From a virus: 55,792 nucleotides of DNA. Numbering within the stretch: the stretch's first letter is position 1; the number at the start of each line of letters is the position of its first letter. A program made the position numbers and the translations under genes. This document shows positions 1 to 7,646 of this stretch, one piece after another. The stretch is from positions 1 to 55,792 of IMG/VR virus record IMGVR_UViG_3300047546_000397; one strand, 5' to 3'. The notes beneath the pieces are model-generated. The model did no database searches. It was not told the origin of the DNA and was given only the letters and a program-made list of their open reading frames with translations.

Positions 1-333
1 CTCTCGTTTTTCAACGACTCTCTTTGTTCTCTCTCTGATTTGCGTTTCAATAACAACATTTGTCTGCTGTGATTTCGCTTCTGCATCTTTCACTTTCTCC
101 TCTAGTTCAGCCACTCGTTGACGCCATTCTTGCTCTACGCTATAGCCTCCTTTCCAATATATACCGACACAGAGCAGTGCTATGGAAACATATTTGATTA
201 TGTTCGCATAGTTGCTAATGAATAATAGTCTGCTACCTATGAAACCTAAGATGGTGCCTATGACACCACAAACTAAAACTGTATTAATAATGAATAGAAG
301 AAAACCAGAGGGCAAAAAACTAAGAAGCCACAT
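1..333 (-). CDS. Membrane-anchored coiled-coil protein, spanin- or holin-like (cut by window edge)
   Basis: I read this ORF directly; it opens with ATG and stays open to the window edge, so the C-terminus is missing. The first 35 residues hold a hydrophobic segment (LLFIINTVLVCGVIGTIL), a second one follows around residues 45-58 (YVSIALLCVGIYW), and after that the chain is charged and helical (EEKVKDAEAKSQQ), as in a coiled coil. Membrane anchor plus charged periplasmic coil is the plan of i-spanins and of some holins or other inner-membrane phage proteins. The start overlaps the end of the preceding small gene by 14 bases. Function is an inference from topology only. Confidence 0.6.
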   Translation of the reverse strand, partial: MWLLSFLPSGFLLFIINTVLVCGVIGTILGFIGSRLLFISNYANIIKYVSIALLCVGIYWKGGYSVEQEWRQRVAELEEKVKDAEAKSQQTNVVIETQIRERTKRVVEKRE

Positions 334-553
334 TTGATTTTCTCTTTAGGAATGAAATGAATGTCGCTGTCTTGCGTTTCTTGACACCAGGTTCACCCTG
401 TGGTCCTACACCAAGACCAGCAATAGCACCGCCGCCGACTGCGTTTGCTGGTGCGCCCATGGCACCAGCATCTTCTTTGAGTGGTTTACAGACTTTATCG
501 GCATTACACCAATAATAACCCGCACCACATTCTTTTTTGAATTCGTTAGACAT
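320..553 (-). CDS. Small conserved phage protein with paired-cysteine N-terminus
   Basis: A 77-residue protein. I chose the ATG giving MSNEFKKECGAGYYWCN because a late promoter motif lies exactly five bases upstream; longer readings run back into the preceding gene. The N-terminus has three cysteines (ECGAGYYWCNADKVCKPL), a pattern I associate with small proteins of aquatic T4-like phages. The middle is Gly/Ala rich with a short collagen-like stretch (GPQGEPG), and the C-terminus is basic. There is no recognisable Shine-Dalgarno site before the ATG. Function unknown; the late promoter and neighbours suggest a virion or late role. Confidence 0.6.
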   Translation of the reverse strand: MSNEFKKECGAGYYWCNADKVCKPLKEDAGAMGAPANAVGGGAIAGLGVGPQGEPGVKKRKTATFISFLKRKSNVAS

Positions 554-558
554 AGTTT

Positions 559-566
559 TATTTATG
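559..566 (-). promoter_or_regulatory. Late promoter CATAAATA, leaderless spacing
   Basis: Minus-strand CATAAATA, one base from the T4 late consensus TATAAATA. It is separated by five bases from the ATG of the downstream small gene, so a start site at the usual distance would fall on the ATG itself. Confidence 0.5.
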
Positions 567-569
567 TGT

Positions 570-1286
570 TTAGTACCCTGTTCCACCAACATTATAGCCA
601 GTATATACAGTCCATGATGTACCTGTGCTGTTTCCAATCATTACATAACTTTGATTTGCAGTTACACCACGATTTGATGGCCCCAAATCACCGCCTGTGA
701 GTTTTGCTGTAGAACTGTACAAACCGGAAATGACACCAACATTATTATTACCTCTTGCTTGTACACCAACCAACAATTCAATCCAAGGACTACCACCAGT
801 CAGACTTGGGTTAAAGAATGTCAACTCATATACCATGTTTGGGCTACCCGGTGTGCCAGTTGTTGATGATGTTCCTTCCCAACGCAATCTCTTATAGTCT
901 GTGCCCGAAGTAAAACTTGAAACTCTTTGCCATGAATTATCTGCGGCAGCAAAAAATATTTTATTGAGAGCAGGTGAAGATGCACTTAAACCATTGAATT
1001 GATTTGAGCCTGAACCGAATGTTACATAGTAATTTGAGTTTGGAAAAAAACTAGTATAACCAGTATTATTGTATGTCCATGTAAATGGTAAAGTCACATT
1101 TGTATTTGCATCATCACCAGTTGATGAAATGATAGATGTCCAACCAGATGCAGGAAATGGACTTTGTGCGCCAGCACCCAGAACGGGTGCCTTTGTGCCA
1201 GTATTTAATGTATAAACACCACTAACTGGTATCTGTGAATCAACGTAGATTCCACCAGTGATTGTGATGCCGGGTCCGATTATCAT
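570..1286 (-). CDS. Putative virion or tail-fibre-associated protein, beta-rich
   Basis: A 238-residue protein rich in Gly, Ser, Thr and Asn, low in charge and without Cys, as is common for beta-structured fibre, decoration or receptor-contact proteins. It opens with a Gly/Ile-rich stretch (MIIGPGITITGGIYVDS) typical of phage adhesin segments and ends in GGTGY. Its ATG overlaps the stop of the preceding gene as ATGA, so the two are translationally coupled. I recognise no catalytic motif. A structural role is inferred from composition and position in a late block. Confidence 0.55.
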   Translation of the reverse strand: MIIGPGITITGGIYVDSQIPVSGVYTLNTGTKAPVLGAGAQSPFPASGWTSIISSTGDDANTNVTLPFTWTYNNTGYTSFFPNSNYYVTFGSGSNQFNGLSASSPALNKIFFAAADNSWQRVSSFTSGTDYKRLRWEGTSSTTGTPGSPNMVYELTFFNPSLTGGSPWIELLVGVQARGNNNVGVISGLYSSTAKLTGGDLGPSNRGVTANQSYVMIGNSTGTSWTVYTGYNVGGTGY

Positions 1287-1675
1287 TTTAGATTTCTGAG
1301 AACTTCTGCGACATTCATATCAATCGGTATTTCTGATGATATGATGTCTGTGCCGTTGATGCCACGAACTCTTTCGGGCATAAGATTTAAAAATATCAGA
1401 TATGTTTTAAGAATGCTGTAATCACTCTTATTGGTGTGATAAAACATTATTCTTGTTGACACTTCAGGACCAAAAATGTTATACAAAACAACAATGTGAT
1501 TGAGTATTAATCGCTCACGCATTTCACCATGTTTAGAGTAACGTCTGAATAATCGTTTGAGATAATTCAATCGCTTCATATCTTCAGTGAACTCACTCAT
1601 GATACAGTTAGGCCTATCATAAGCCTTAGCAGCATATAACATGATATTTTCTTCAGTCAGATTCTCAAACGACAT
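1283..1675 (-). CDS. Conserved hypothetical protein of T4-like phages
   Basis: A 130-residue, mostly helical, charged protein beginning MSFENLTEENIMLYAAKAYD. I recall close relatives starting in the same way in marine T4-like phages, which is why I take this ATG rather than an in-frame TTG 14 codons upstream that lies on the far side of a terminator hairpin. The ending is SEIPIDMNVAEVLRNLK. No enzymatic motif is visible. The ATG is eight bases past the hairpin and lacks a clear Shine-Dalgarno site. Confidence 0.65.
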   Translation of the reverse strand: MSFENLTEENIMLYAAKAYDRPNCIMSEFTEDMKRLNYLKRLFRRYSKHGEMRERLILNHIVVLYNIFGPEVSTRIMFYHTNKSDYSILKTYLIFLNLMPERVRGINGTDIISSEIPIDMNVAEVLRNLK

Positions 1676-1704
1676 AATAAATGCGGCTGACCGAAGCCAG
1701 CCGC
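1673..1704 (-). terminator. Hairpin terminator with C(UUCG)G tetraloop
   Basis: Minus-strand stem GCGGCTG/CAGCCGC extended by a G-U and a C-G pair closing a UUCG loop, followed by ATTTATTATG. It starts ten bases after the stop of the virion protein gene. The U-tract is imperfect, so partial read-through is likely. Confidence 0.6.
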
Positions 1705-1713
1705 TATAATCAA

Positions 1714-2292
1714 TCAAGAGTCAGGTGCAATAGCGTCATCAGATGCGTCACCAGTCATTGAACCCATTGCTACCAGAGTTTCAAATGTGGTGCGACCATT
1801 GCGTCCACCCATTGTAAAGGTGAATGCAGTGTTTCCAAATGTATTTGCTGTTGGTGTACCAGTATACAGACCAGCATTTGAAACTGAGATGCTAGAAATT
1901 CTACCCGTAGCAGCCGTTGTTACACTGACTTGTGCAGAGGTGTTATTTGTACCACCACCAGACAATACCAGTGTATATGTGCAGGCCGATGCTGCTGGAC
2001 CTACAGCGTCAGTGTTTGCTGTAACTGACACAACAGGACCAGAACCTTTTGTACGTGCTACCCAACCAGCATGTGTTGGTTGACCGTCAGTGATAAGTGG
2101 CTCTTCTGTCGTATCTATACCGAATACACCAAACTCTACATTTGTGCGGGTTGCACTCATGTATGTGTTACCAAATACTGATGAAGTTTCCGAATTAGCT
2201 ATACTTTCACCAGTGGTTGATACATCGTAGCCTGTTAGACCCGAAAAGTTTGGAGCATTGTTAGATGCGTCTACATTTCCCCAAAGTGGCAT
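1714..2292 (-). CDS. Small virion structural protein
   Basis: A 192-residue Gly/Ser/Thr/Asn-rich protein beginning MPLWGNVDASNNAPNF and ending with a GRNGRTTFETLVAMGSM-type motif. From memory this start and this ending mark a conserved structural protein of marine T4-like phages, in which THAGW plus the ETLVAMGS box recur. A strong AGGAG site lies seven bases before the ATG and a CATAAATA late promoter 28 bases upstream, so it should be expressed late. A terminator follows. Virion location is inferred from the family, not visible as a motif. Confidence 0.65.
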   Translation of the reverse strand: MPLWGNVDASNNAPNFSGLTGYDVSTTGESIANSETSSVFGNTYMSATRTNVEFGVFGIDTTEEPLITDGQPTHAGWVARTKGSGPVVSVTANTDAVGPAASACTYTLVLSGGGTNNTSAQVSVTTAATGRISSISVSNAGLYTGTPTANTFGNTAFTFTMGGRNGRTTFETLVAMGSMTGDASDDAIAPDS

Positions 2293-2320
2293 GTTTTTCT
2301 CCTATAAATCTTTGATTGTT

Positions 2321-2328
2321 TATTTATG
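2321..2328 (-). promoter_or_regulatory. Late promoter CATAAATA
   Basis: Minus-strand CATAAATA 28 bases before the ATG of the virion protein gene, leaving room for a leader with an AGGAG ribosome site. It overlaps the last codons of the upstream gene. Confidence 0.6.
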
Positions 2329-3766
2329 TTTTCTGCATATCGCTAGACAATTCGGGGTCTTTTTGAAACTTGTCCGATGCCTCTTCTTGTTCTTGCTTTT
2401 TTCCTTTTGCAGCATCTCTTACGATTTGTGCTTTACGGGATAGAGTTCTTGCTGCTGCACTTGGCTCGTCAACGGCTTCACTTACAGTCTTCCAGCCACC
2501 TCCCTTTGACTTGTACCACTTTGATGCCCAACCGTTGGCATATGCAGAAGGATACACATCAAACTTTTGTTTTGCTAGTGCTTTTGCTTTAGACCACAAT
2601 GCAGGATTGGTCGGAGCATTCTTTTCTTCAAGATACTCAATCTCTTCGTTGACATGACCATACTTCTTTTTGTACCAATCAGGCATGCCATTCTTTTTTC
2701 TCCAATGTCTTACAGTCGCAGAATCATTTGCTTGGTCACGATACTTGTTTTCTGCTGTTGTGTTATGACTCTTCATTGCTTCTGCTGCTTCATGTGCATC
2801 TTTGGCAATGTGAACTAACGCTTCATTAGATTTCTTATGATACTCATGACCTTCTAGTGGATGACGCTGTGATGGACGGCCTTCTGTCAGTTCAACTTCT
2901 TCTTTGTTGTATTTCTTTTTCAAATATTTGGCAACCTTACGAGCATATTCATCTTTCACTTCTTCTTTCATACCCTTAGGCTTGATACCTTTCTTCTTCA
3001 TGTTGATAGCAATTGCTGCCTGTTGTGCAGGATTTGCTGCTTCATTCAATTCACCACGCAGATAGTTTGCTGCTGTAGAAATATAATCTTCAGCCAATGT
3101 AATCTTTGATTGTACCCATTCAGGAAGATTTGTGTTATCATCCATCATGTCAATCAAATCTTGTGCATTGAACATTAACGAACGAAGTTGTGACATTGCC
3201 ATATCACCTTCATAATCGTATTCACGTGGGTCTTTTGCTTCTTTCATATGTTCCTCGTTTACTCTAGGTGATGCTTGAGTGAAAGATTGAAATGGTTTTT
3301 TTGAAGGTCCAGAAACATGTCTGCCTTTTTTGAACAATTCATATGAAATTCTTCCAGTTTGAATTTGTTCATTCACTTCTGTCTCTTCAGAAACTCTTGA
3401 TGCTTTCATGATACCACGAATTAATGGTGCTTTGAGTTGCTTATGTCTTGGCACAGAAATGTTTTCTTTTGACTTAGGATGGCCGTATACATCATGACCA
3501 CCAGAAGTTCTCTTCAGTGACCAACCAGATTTTTTCAGATGAGCATGTACATCACGTGTCTTCATGCTTGACTCTGGCATCTCATCAAGTTGTTCAACTG
3601 ATTCAACTTTATATTTCTTTTTGATTTCGGCCTGCTTTGCAAGTCTTTCTCTGTCATCAGAAATGCTGTAAGAATGACCTAGTTCTTTGTAATAGTCGGG
3701 ATGTGGTAGTCCCGACTTCTTACGCAGAGCCATTTGTCGTTGATGTAGTTTGTCTGTTATTGACAT
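2324..3766 (-). CDS. Modular putative internal head protein with HicA-like domain
   Basis: A 480-residue mosaic. Residues 15-52 hold the KSGLPHPDYYKELG block found in relatives; 55-62 is a VESVEQLDE linker; 68-123 read as a HicA-type mRNA-interferase fold (TRDVHAHLKKSGW, then GGHDVYGHP with the candidate catalytic His91, then SVPRHKQLK). Later come a basic helical region, a HPLEGHEYHKK...MPDWYKKKYGH module, the YPSAYANGWASKWYKSKGGGW module near 385-435, and a charged tail. Linkers carry L-x-E tripeptides (QLDE, ELNE, ELTEG, YLEE). It overlaps the HNH gene upstream. A packaged protein is inferred from the shared linkers; whether HicA is active cannot be judged here. Confidence 0.65.
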   Translation of the reverse strand: MSITDKLHQRQMALRKKSGLPHPDYYKELGHSYSISDDRERLAKQAEIKKKYKVESVEQLDEMPESSMKTRDVHAHLKKSGWSLKRTSGGHDVYGHPKSKENISVPRHKQLKAPLIRGIMKASRVSEETEVNEQIQTGRISYELFKKGRHVSGPSKKPFQSFTQASPRVNEEHMKEAKDPREYDYEGDMAMSQLRSLMFNAQDLIDMMDDNTNLPEWVQSKITLAEDYISTAANYLRGELNEAANPAQQAAIAINMKKKGIKPKGMKEEVKDEYARKVAKYLKKKYNKEEVELTEGRPSQRHPLEGHEYHKKSNEALVHIAKDAHEAAEAMKSHNTTAENKYRDQANDSATVRHWRKKNGMPDWYKKKYGHVNEEIEYLEEKNAPTNPALWSKAKALAKQKFDVYPSAYANGWASKWYKSKGGGWKTVSEAVDEPSAAARTLSRKAQIVRDAAKGKKQEQEEASDKFQKDPELSSDMQKT

Positions 3767-4281
3767 AATTCTCCCATTTTCTTTACTTTTCTTCTGTGAA
3801 GATTTAGTTTGTCACAGGCATCTTTGATGCTACTATAAACAACACCATCAATTTTTACTTTTTTAGAACTACCTTTAGGATGATTGCTTATAGCATTATG
3901 TATTTTACCTGGTCTCTTTGACCAGTGATTTTCTCCTGATAATTTAGCGACAACTTCAGGTAAGTGCATAGGATTTATGTCGCCAAAAAGTTTTTTGTCG
4001 TTATTATGTTCTCTTTTAGACCAATGATTGATACCCGACATTTTTTCTTTGACTTCAGATTTGTGCATCGGATTGTTATACTTCATCATTTCCATTCTTG
4101 CTTCTTGAATGTTTATTTGACCAGAAAGAGTTTTCCATGCAATCTTATCTTGCCAACGGCCATGTTCTTCCCAAAGTTTTTTATGTGCTTCGGCGTGTTC
4201 TTCAATTGTCAATTCAACCAAATTGGATGGATCATCAGACCCACCCATATGCTTTGGAACAATATGATGTTTATGTTTCAT
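3757..4281 (-). CDS. HNH homing endonuclease with NUMOD3 and NUMOD1 repeats
   Basis: A 174-residue free-standing homing endonuclease. The N-terminal HNH core is KHKHHIVPKHMGG...NLVELTIEEHAEAH, with the His pair and the EEHAEAH helix. Two NUMOD3-like DNA-binding repeats follow (NPMHKSEVKEKMSGINHWSK and NPMHLPEVVAKLSGENHWSK), then a NUMOD1-like C-terminus (IDGVVYSSIKDACDKLNLHRR). The ATG overlaps the stop of the upstream gene as TGATG, and the 3' end overlaps the next start. It cuts DNA to promote its own spread into phages lacking it. A second copy of the family lies next to gp23 near the right edge. Confidence 0.85.
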   Translation of the reverse strand: MKHKHHIVPKHMGGSDDPSNLVELTIEEHAEAHKKLWEEHGRWQDKIAWKTLSGQINIQEARMEMMKYNNPMHKSEVKEKMSGINHWSKREHNNDKKLFGDINPMHLPEVVAKLSGENHWSKRPGKIHNAISNHPKGSSKKVKIDGVVYSSIKDACDKLNLHRRKVKKMGELCQ

Positions 4282-5306
4282 CACGACTTCTTCTTAGCCA
4301 TAGATGTTGCGGTTGCGTAAAGAACTGATTTTGCACGTTCACCGTAACGCTGTTTGAAACCAGAAAGTTTTTTCTTCATACCCATTACATAATCTTCTTT
4401 CTTCTTGGCTTCACCTTTTGTCAGTTCACGTTCATCAATTTGCTCAACTGATTCTGGCATTGTCTTTACACCGACAGTTTTACCGGCAGCAATTTTTGGT
4501 TGTTTCTTCTTGGCTTCAAAACTTGCTTTTTGGTCTTCATATTCTTTTGTCCACTCGTCATTTGTTGGCTCTTCAACGATGGTTTCAACAAAGCCATTTA
4601 CCTTGTCGGCATCAAGCACTTCAATTTTTGTACCGTCAATGTCCATCTCTTCAGTTTCAATTGGTGCTAGAACTTTCAGACCATGCTCATTGTACAGTTC
4701 AAGCATTTCTGTAAATGATGCTGACTCATTAACACGTGTTGAACGCTTGTAGTTTTGACGGGCACCATAACCACCCTTTTTCTTTGGTGTATCATCTTCA
4801 TCATCGTCATCTTTGTAGTCACGCTTATGTACAAGACCTGTTGCTGTTTTTGTGACTGAACCTGTTGCTGTCTTACCAGCATCCATGCGCTTTTTAGCAT
4901 CTGCTACAGTTGGAAATGCTTCGTTCAGTTGCTCTTGCTCTGATGCTTCAACTTCTTCATTCTTTTTACCATAGTAATCATCTTTGTACATGCGTGATGT
5001 TGCCTTACGCAGACCTTTTGTGCGGTTTTTTGTCTTGTCTGCAATTGCTTTGCTTACATATGAACCAAGTGCTTTTCTACCTGCTGGTGTATCACCAACT
5101 TCGTCTAATTGTTCAACTTCTTCTTTTTTCAGTACACCACGACCAACCAACACATCTTTGTGTGTAATCTTATCTTTTGGATGTGCTAGTGCTGCCAAAG
5201 ATTTCTCTTTGTCGGTTTTTGGTTGTGAGCCATGACTTGTTTCTGCCATGATTTTTGCTGCTGCTTCTGCGACACCTTTCAGTGCTTTGTCATTGAAAAT
5301 TGACAT
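4281..5306 (-). CDS. Modular putative internal head or core protein
   Basis: A 341-residue charged protein. I start at MSIFNDKALKGVAEAAAKIM because a perfect AGGAG lies seven bases upstream and relatives begin this way. Linkers with the L/I-x-E signature occur at EEVEQLDEVGD, EQLNEAFP and ESVEQIDEREL. The acidic run DYKDDDDEDD, basic stretches and a terminal ERAKSVLYATATSMAKKK box are typical of proteins I know only as hypothetical in aquatic T4-like phages. The middle (SFTEMLELYNEHGL...) is a separate folded segment. Neighbours are other linker-bearing proteins and a structural protein. Role as capsid core or packaged protein is inferred. Confidence 0.6.
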   Translation of the reverse strand: MSIFNDKALKGVAEAAAKIMAETSHGSQPKTDKEKSLAALAHPKDKITHKDVLVGRGVLKKEEVEQLDEVGDTPAGRKALGSYVSKAIADKTKNRTKGLRKATSRMYKDDYYGKKNEEVEASEQEQLNEAFPTVADAKKRMDAGKTATGSVTKTATGLVHKRDYKDDDDEDDTPKKKGGYGARQNYKRSTRVNESASFTEMLELYNEHGLKVLAPIETEEMDIDGTKIEVLDADKVNGFVETIVEEPTNDEWTKEYEDQKASFEAKKKQPKIAAGKTVGVKTMPESVEQIDERELTKGEAKKKEDYVMGMKKKLSGFKQRYGERAKSVLYATATSMAKKKS

Positions 5307-5329
5307 GTTGTTCTCCTGATTTAGTTTTG

Positions 5330-6643
5330 TTATCTTGTGATCTCTTCCCAATCCATTGATGCATAGATGTCTGCACCGGCTAGAGTGGTGGCAGCACACA
5401 ATGTGAGTTCATACGGTGTGCCTGTTAGTCCATTTCTTTCTAACTGAAATTTAAATAATGCTTCTTTCAAAATATCAATTGGTGATGCACTTTGATTTGT
5501 TGCTCCCGTCCAGCCCGATGCTAATATTCTACCGCCGGTAATTGATGCACCATCAACTTTATATTCTACGGCAGAGTTATCTCCTGCGCTGACCCAAGTT
5601 CCAGCACCTGTGTTTGCAGCGGCTCTGACTTGCCAGTTATAAAATGCGTTGTTTGTAATACCTAAAATTGATAGTGCGGTCATAATCACAACGGCGTCTA
5701 AACGATTCTGCTTTAGTCGTATAGATAAAACAGAATAATATGTTCCTGCTGGTGCTCCCAAATCTACTGGTGAACCAATTGGTGTTTGAATTGCTTGTTG
5801 TGAACCATATAATTCATAACCACCCTCTGAAATTACTGTTGAACAGATTTGTTTCAAAGTAGAATTACTTGCGGTAACTCCAGTATTCTTGATTTCATAT
5901 CGCAATGGTAGTGTTGCAGTTGTCATATAAGGAACTGTGTTTACATTATCATTGTGAAATATGTGTGCTGGAGTTAGTTTACCATCAACGACAAATCCAC
6001 AACGAACATCACCAACACCAAGCCATTCAATATCCATCCAAAGAATGTTTGTTTTGCTTACATTTAAGCCACCAACGTGTTCAGCACCACCGGCTTGTGC
6101 TGAGTATCCTGTGCCGTCAAACTTGTCTATATTCCAATTTGATTGTGCAACTCTTTCTTCTGTAATCGTACCTGATGTGTTGCTTCTCAGTACAAAGTAA
6201 TTTGTTGTACCATCATTTTCAAAATAGATGCCGTTCTCTGCACCGTGATATCCGACTCTTTGACGCACATTTGCTTTCGGTTCATTCATAGCAAATGTTG
6301 ACATAATCAACAACGATTTACCTGGCTGATATGAAAACACTTTTGTTGTTTCACGAATGACTTCTGCGTTCGCTGTGGTTCCTACAGTCATTGTAATCAT
6401 GCTTTGATTATTTACAAAAGCATATGAACTATTTCCTGCTGTGTTAGATGTTGCCCACAGTCCATTGTCAGCAAAACGGTGTGTGCTATCAAATAGAGTA
6501 AGTGGTTGTGATATACGCAAACGGCCAAACGCATCTGTCAAAGTGCCAGACGGTGAAAGACGATCAGACATCATATTCACTTCATAACGAGTGAATACTT
6601 GTCCTGAATCTATCTTATGTAAGTCCGTTCTAAATTGTGCCAT
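5330..6643 (-). CDS. Virion structural protein
   Basis: A 437-residue neutral, Gly/Ser/Thr/Asn-rich protein beginning MAQFRTDLHKIDSGQ. The block SDRLSPSGTLTDAFGRLRIS followed by LTLFDSTHRFADNGLW is one I recall from structural proteins of marine T4-like phages. Beta-rich composition and the absence of catalytic motifs fit a fibre, whisker or capsid-exterior component. It lies inside the block of putative internal proteins, 23 bases upstream of the next gene. Assignment as structural is by family memory; the exact place in the particle is unknown. Confidence 0.65.
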   Translation of the reverse strand: MAQFRTDLHKIDSGQVFTRYEVNMMSDRLSPSGTLTDAFGRLRISQPLTLFDSTHRFADNGLWATSNTAGNSSYAFVNNQSMITMTVGTTANAEVIRETTKVFSYQPGKSLLIMSTFAMNEPKANVRQRVGYHGAENGIYFENDGTTNYFVLRSNTSGTITEERVAQSNWNIDKFDGTGYSAQAGGAEHVGGLNVSKTNILWMDIEWLGVGDVRCGFVVDGKLTPAHIFHNDNVNTVPYMTTATLPLRYEIKNTGVTASNSTLKQICSTVISEGGYELYGSQQAIQTPIGSPVDLGAPAGTYYSVLSIRLKQNRLDAVVIMTALSILGITNNAFYNWQVRAAANTGAGTWVSAGDNSAVEYKVDGASITGGRILASGWTGATNQSASPIDILKEALFKFQLERNGLTGTPYELTLCAATTLAGADIYASMDWEEITR

Positions 6644-6663
6644 AAATTAGCAGTTCCACTTTC

Positions 6664-6891
6664 TTATTTTGGCTTTAACTCCGGATATTTTTTATGCATT
6701 TCTTCCCTTGATAGTTCATGCATATCTTTCCACATTTTTGCTTCTTTTTTAGTTTTTGTGGTTCTAATATGACGGCCATTTTCATCATGCACATTATATT
6801 CAACATCGGCTGTTGTTCTGCCACGATAACTTTCTTTCTTAGTTATTGTTGCTTTCTTTTCTTCAACTATGAAAGACTTAAATGTTTTCAT
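6664..6891 (-). CDS. Small putative internal protein with capsid-targeting-like leader
   Basis: A 75-residue basic protein starting MKTFKSFIVEEKK. The first ten residues match the plan of the T4 internal-protein capsid-targeting sequence (MKTYQEFIAE), including an I-x-E tripeptide at residues 8-10 where T4 gp21 would cut. The rest reads as a small alpha/beta fold (YNVHDENGRHIRTTKTKKEA). The ATG overlaps the stop of the upstream gene as TAATG, which decides the start over an in-frame codon four residues earlier. Packaging is inferred from the leader. Confidence 0.65.
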   Translation of the reverse strand: MKTFKSFIVEEKKATITKKESYRGRTTADVEYNVHDENGRHIRTTKTKKEAKMWKDMHELSREEMHKKYPELKPK

Positions 6892-7646
6892 TAGCAATTC
6901 CATTTCCTTAACGCCTTATTGATACGTGAATCTGGATCACGTGCTGTCTTTGCTGATGTCAGTCTACGCTTCATGCCGCCCATTCTTGCACAGAATGATT
7001 TACGACGATTTGCTGCTTTTGAACCAGGTTTCAGTTTGCTTGGCTTTGTTGTTACAGCCATAGATAGTTTTGAACCTGGATTCTCACGACGATATGATTC
7101 AATACCTTTACGATTCAAACCACCGGACTCAGATTTACCTTCTTTACGCTGCCATGCTGCAACTTCTTCTAGTTGCTCTAACTGTTCATCTGTCAGCGGA
7201 CCGTCATCTGCTTCATATGATTCGGTTCTTGTTCCTGGCACAGGTTTGTAACCATGTTTTTTATAAATGTCTTTGAACTGAGAAGCAACTTTCAATAAAT
7301 GACCGTCAGCATTTTGTACTGATATCATTTTTTCATCTAAATTTTCAACCTCTTCATTAGTTTTGCGAACACCAGTAACACGGTCTAAGGCACGATCAAC
7401 ACCAGCCTTACGTTGTTTACCCATGTCTTTTTCTATGCGGTCGTACATATTAGGCTTTATGCCTACTTTTTTAATATGTTGTTTTGTAGCAGCACCATAA
7501 TATTCACCAGCCAATTTTGAAGAGATTTCATCAATCTGTTCAACTTCTTCTTTTACACATGAGCCTTTATCGTAGGCTTTTTTACCTGGTGCTGGTTTAT
7601 AACCCGGCCAGCATCTTTCTGTCATGTAATCTTTGAATGATTTCAT
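6891..7646 (-). CDS. Modular putative internal head protein with KSFCARM C-terminal module
   Basis: A 251-residue, strongly basic protein. The leader MKSFKDYMTE resembles the capsid-targeting sequence, ending in M-x-E. It is followed by the Cys-containing block RCWPGYKPAPGKKAYDKGSC, an EEVEQIDE linker, a helical module around 42-90 (LAGEYYGAATKQH...RKAGVDRALDRVTG), a second linker (EEVENLDE), a third (EQLEQLEE), and a C-terminal module KSFCARMGGMKRR...NKALRKWNC. I recall the last block from phage and giant-virus proteins of unknown function. The ATG overlaps the preceding stop as ATGA. Packaging and processing are inferred. Confidence 0.65.
   Translation of the reverse strand: MKSFKDYMTERCWPGYKPAPGKKAYDKGSCVKEEVEQIDEISSKLAGEYYGAATKQHIKKVGIKPNMYDRIEKDMGKQRKAGVDRALDRVTGVRKTNEEVENLDEKMISVQNADGHLLKVASQFKDIYKKHGYKPVPGTRTESYEADDGPLTDEQLEQLEEVAAWQRKEGKSESGGLNRKGIESYRRENPGSKLSMAVTTKPSKLKPGSKAANRRKSFCARMGGMKRRLTSAKTARDPDSRINKALRKWNC

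Noticed and set aside
4281-5399. Longer start of the modular core protein, 31 residues upstream
   Set aside because: The extension overlaps the structural gene upstream, is Cys/His rich and unlike the family, and the inner ATG has a perfect AGGAG.
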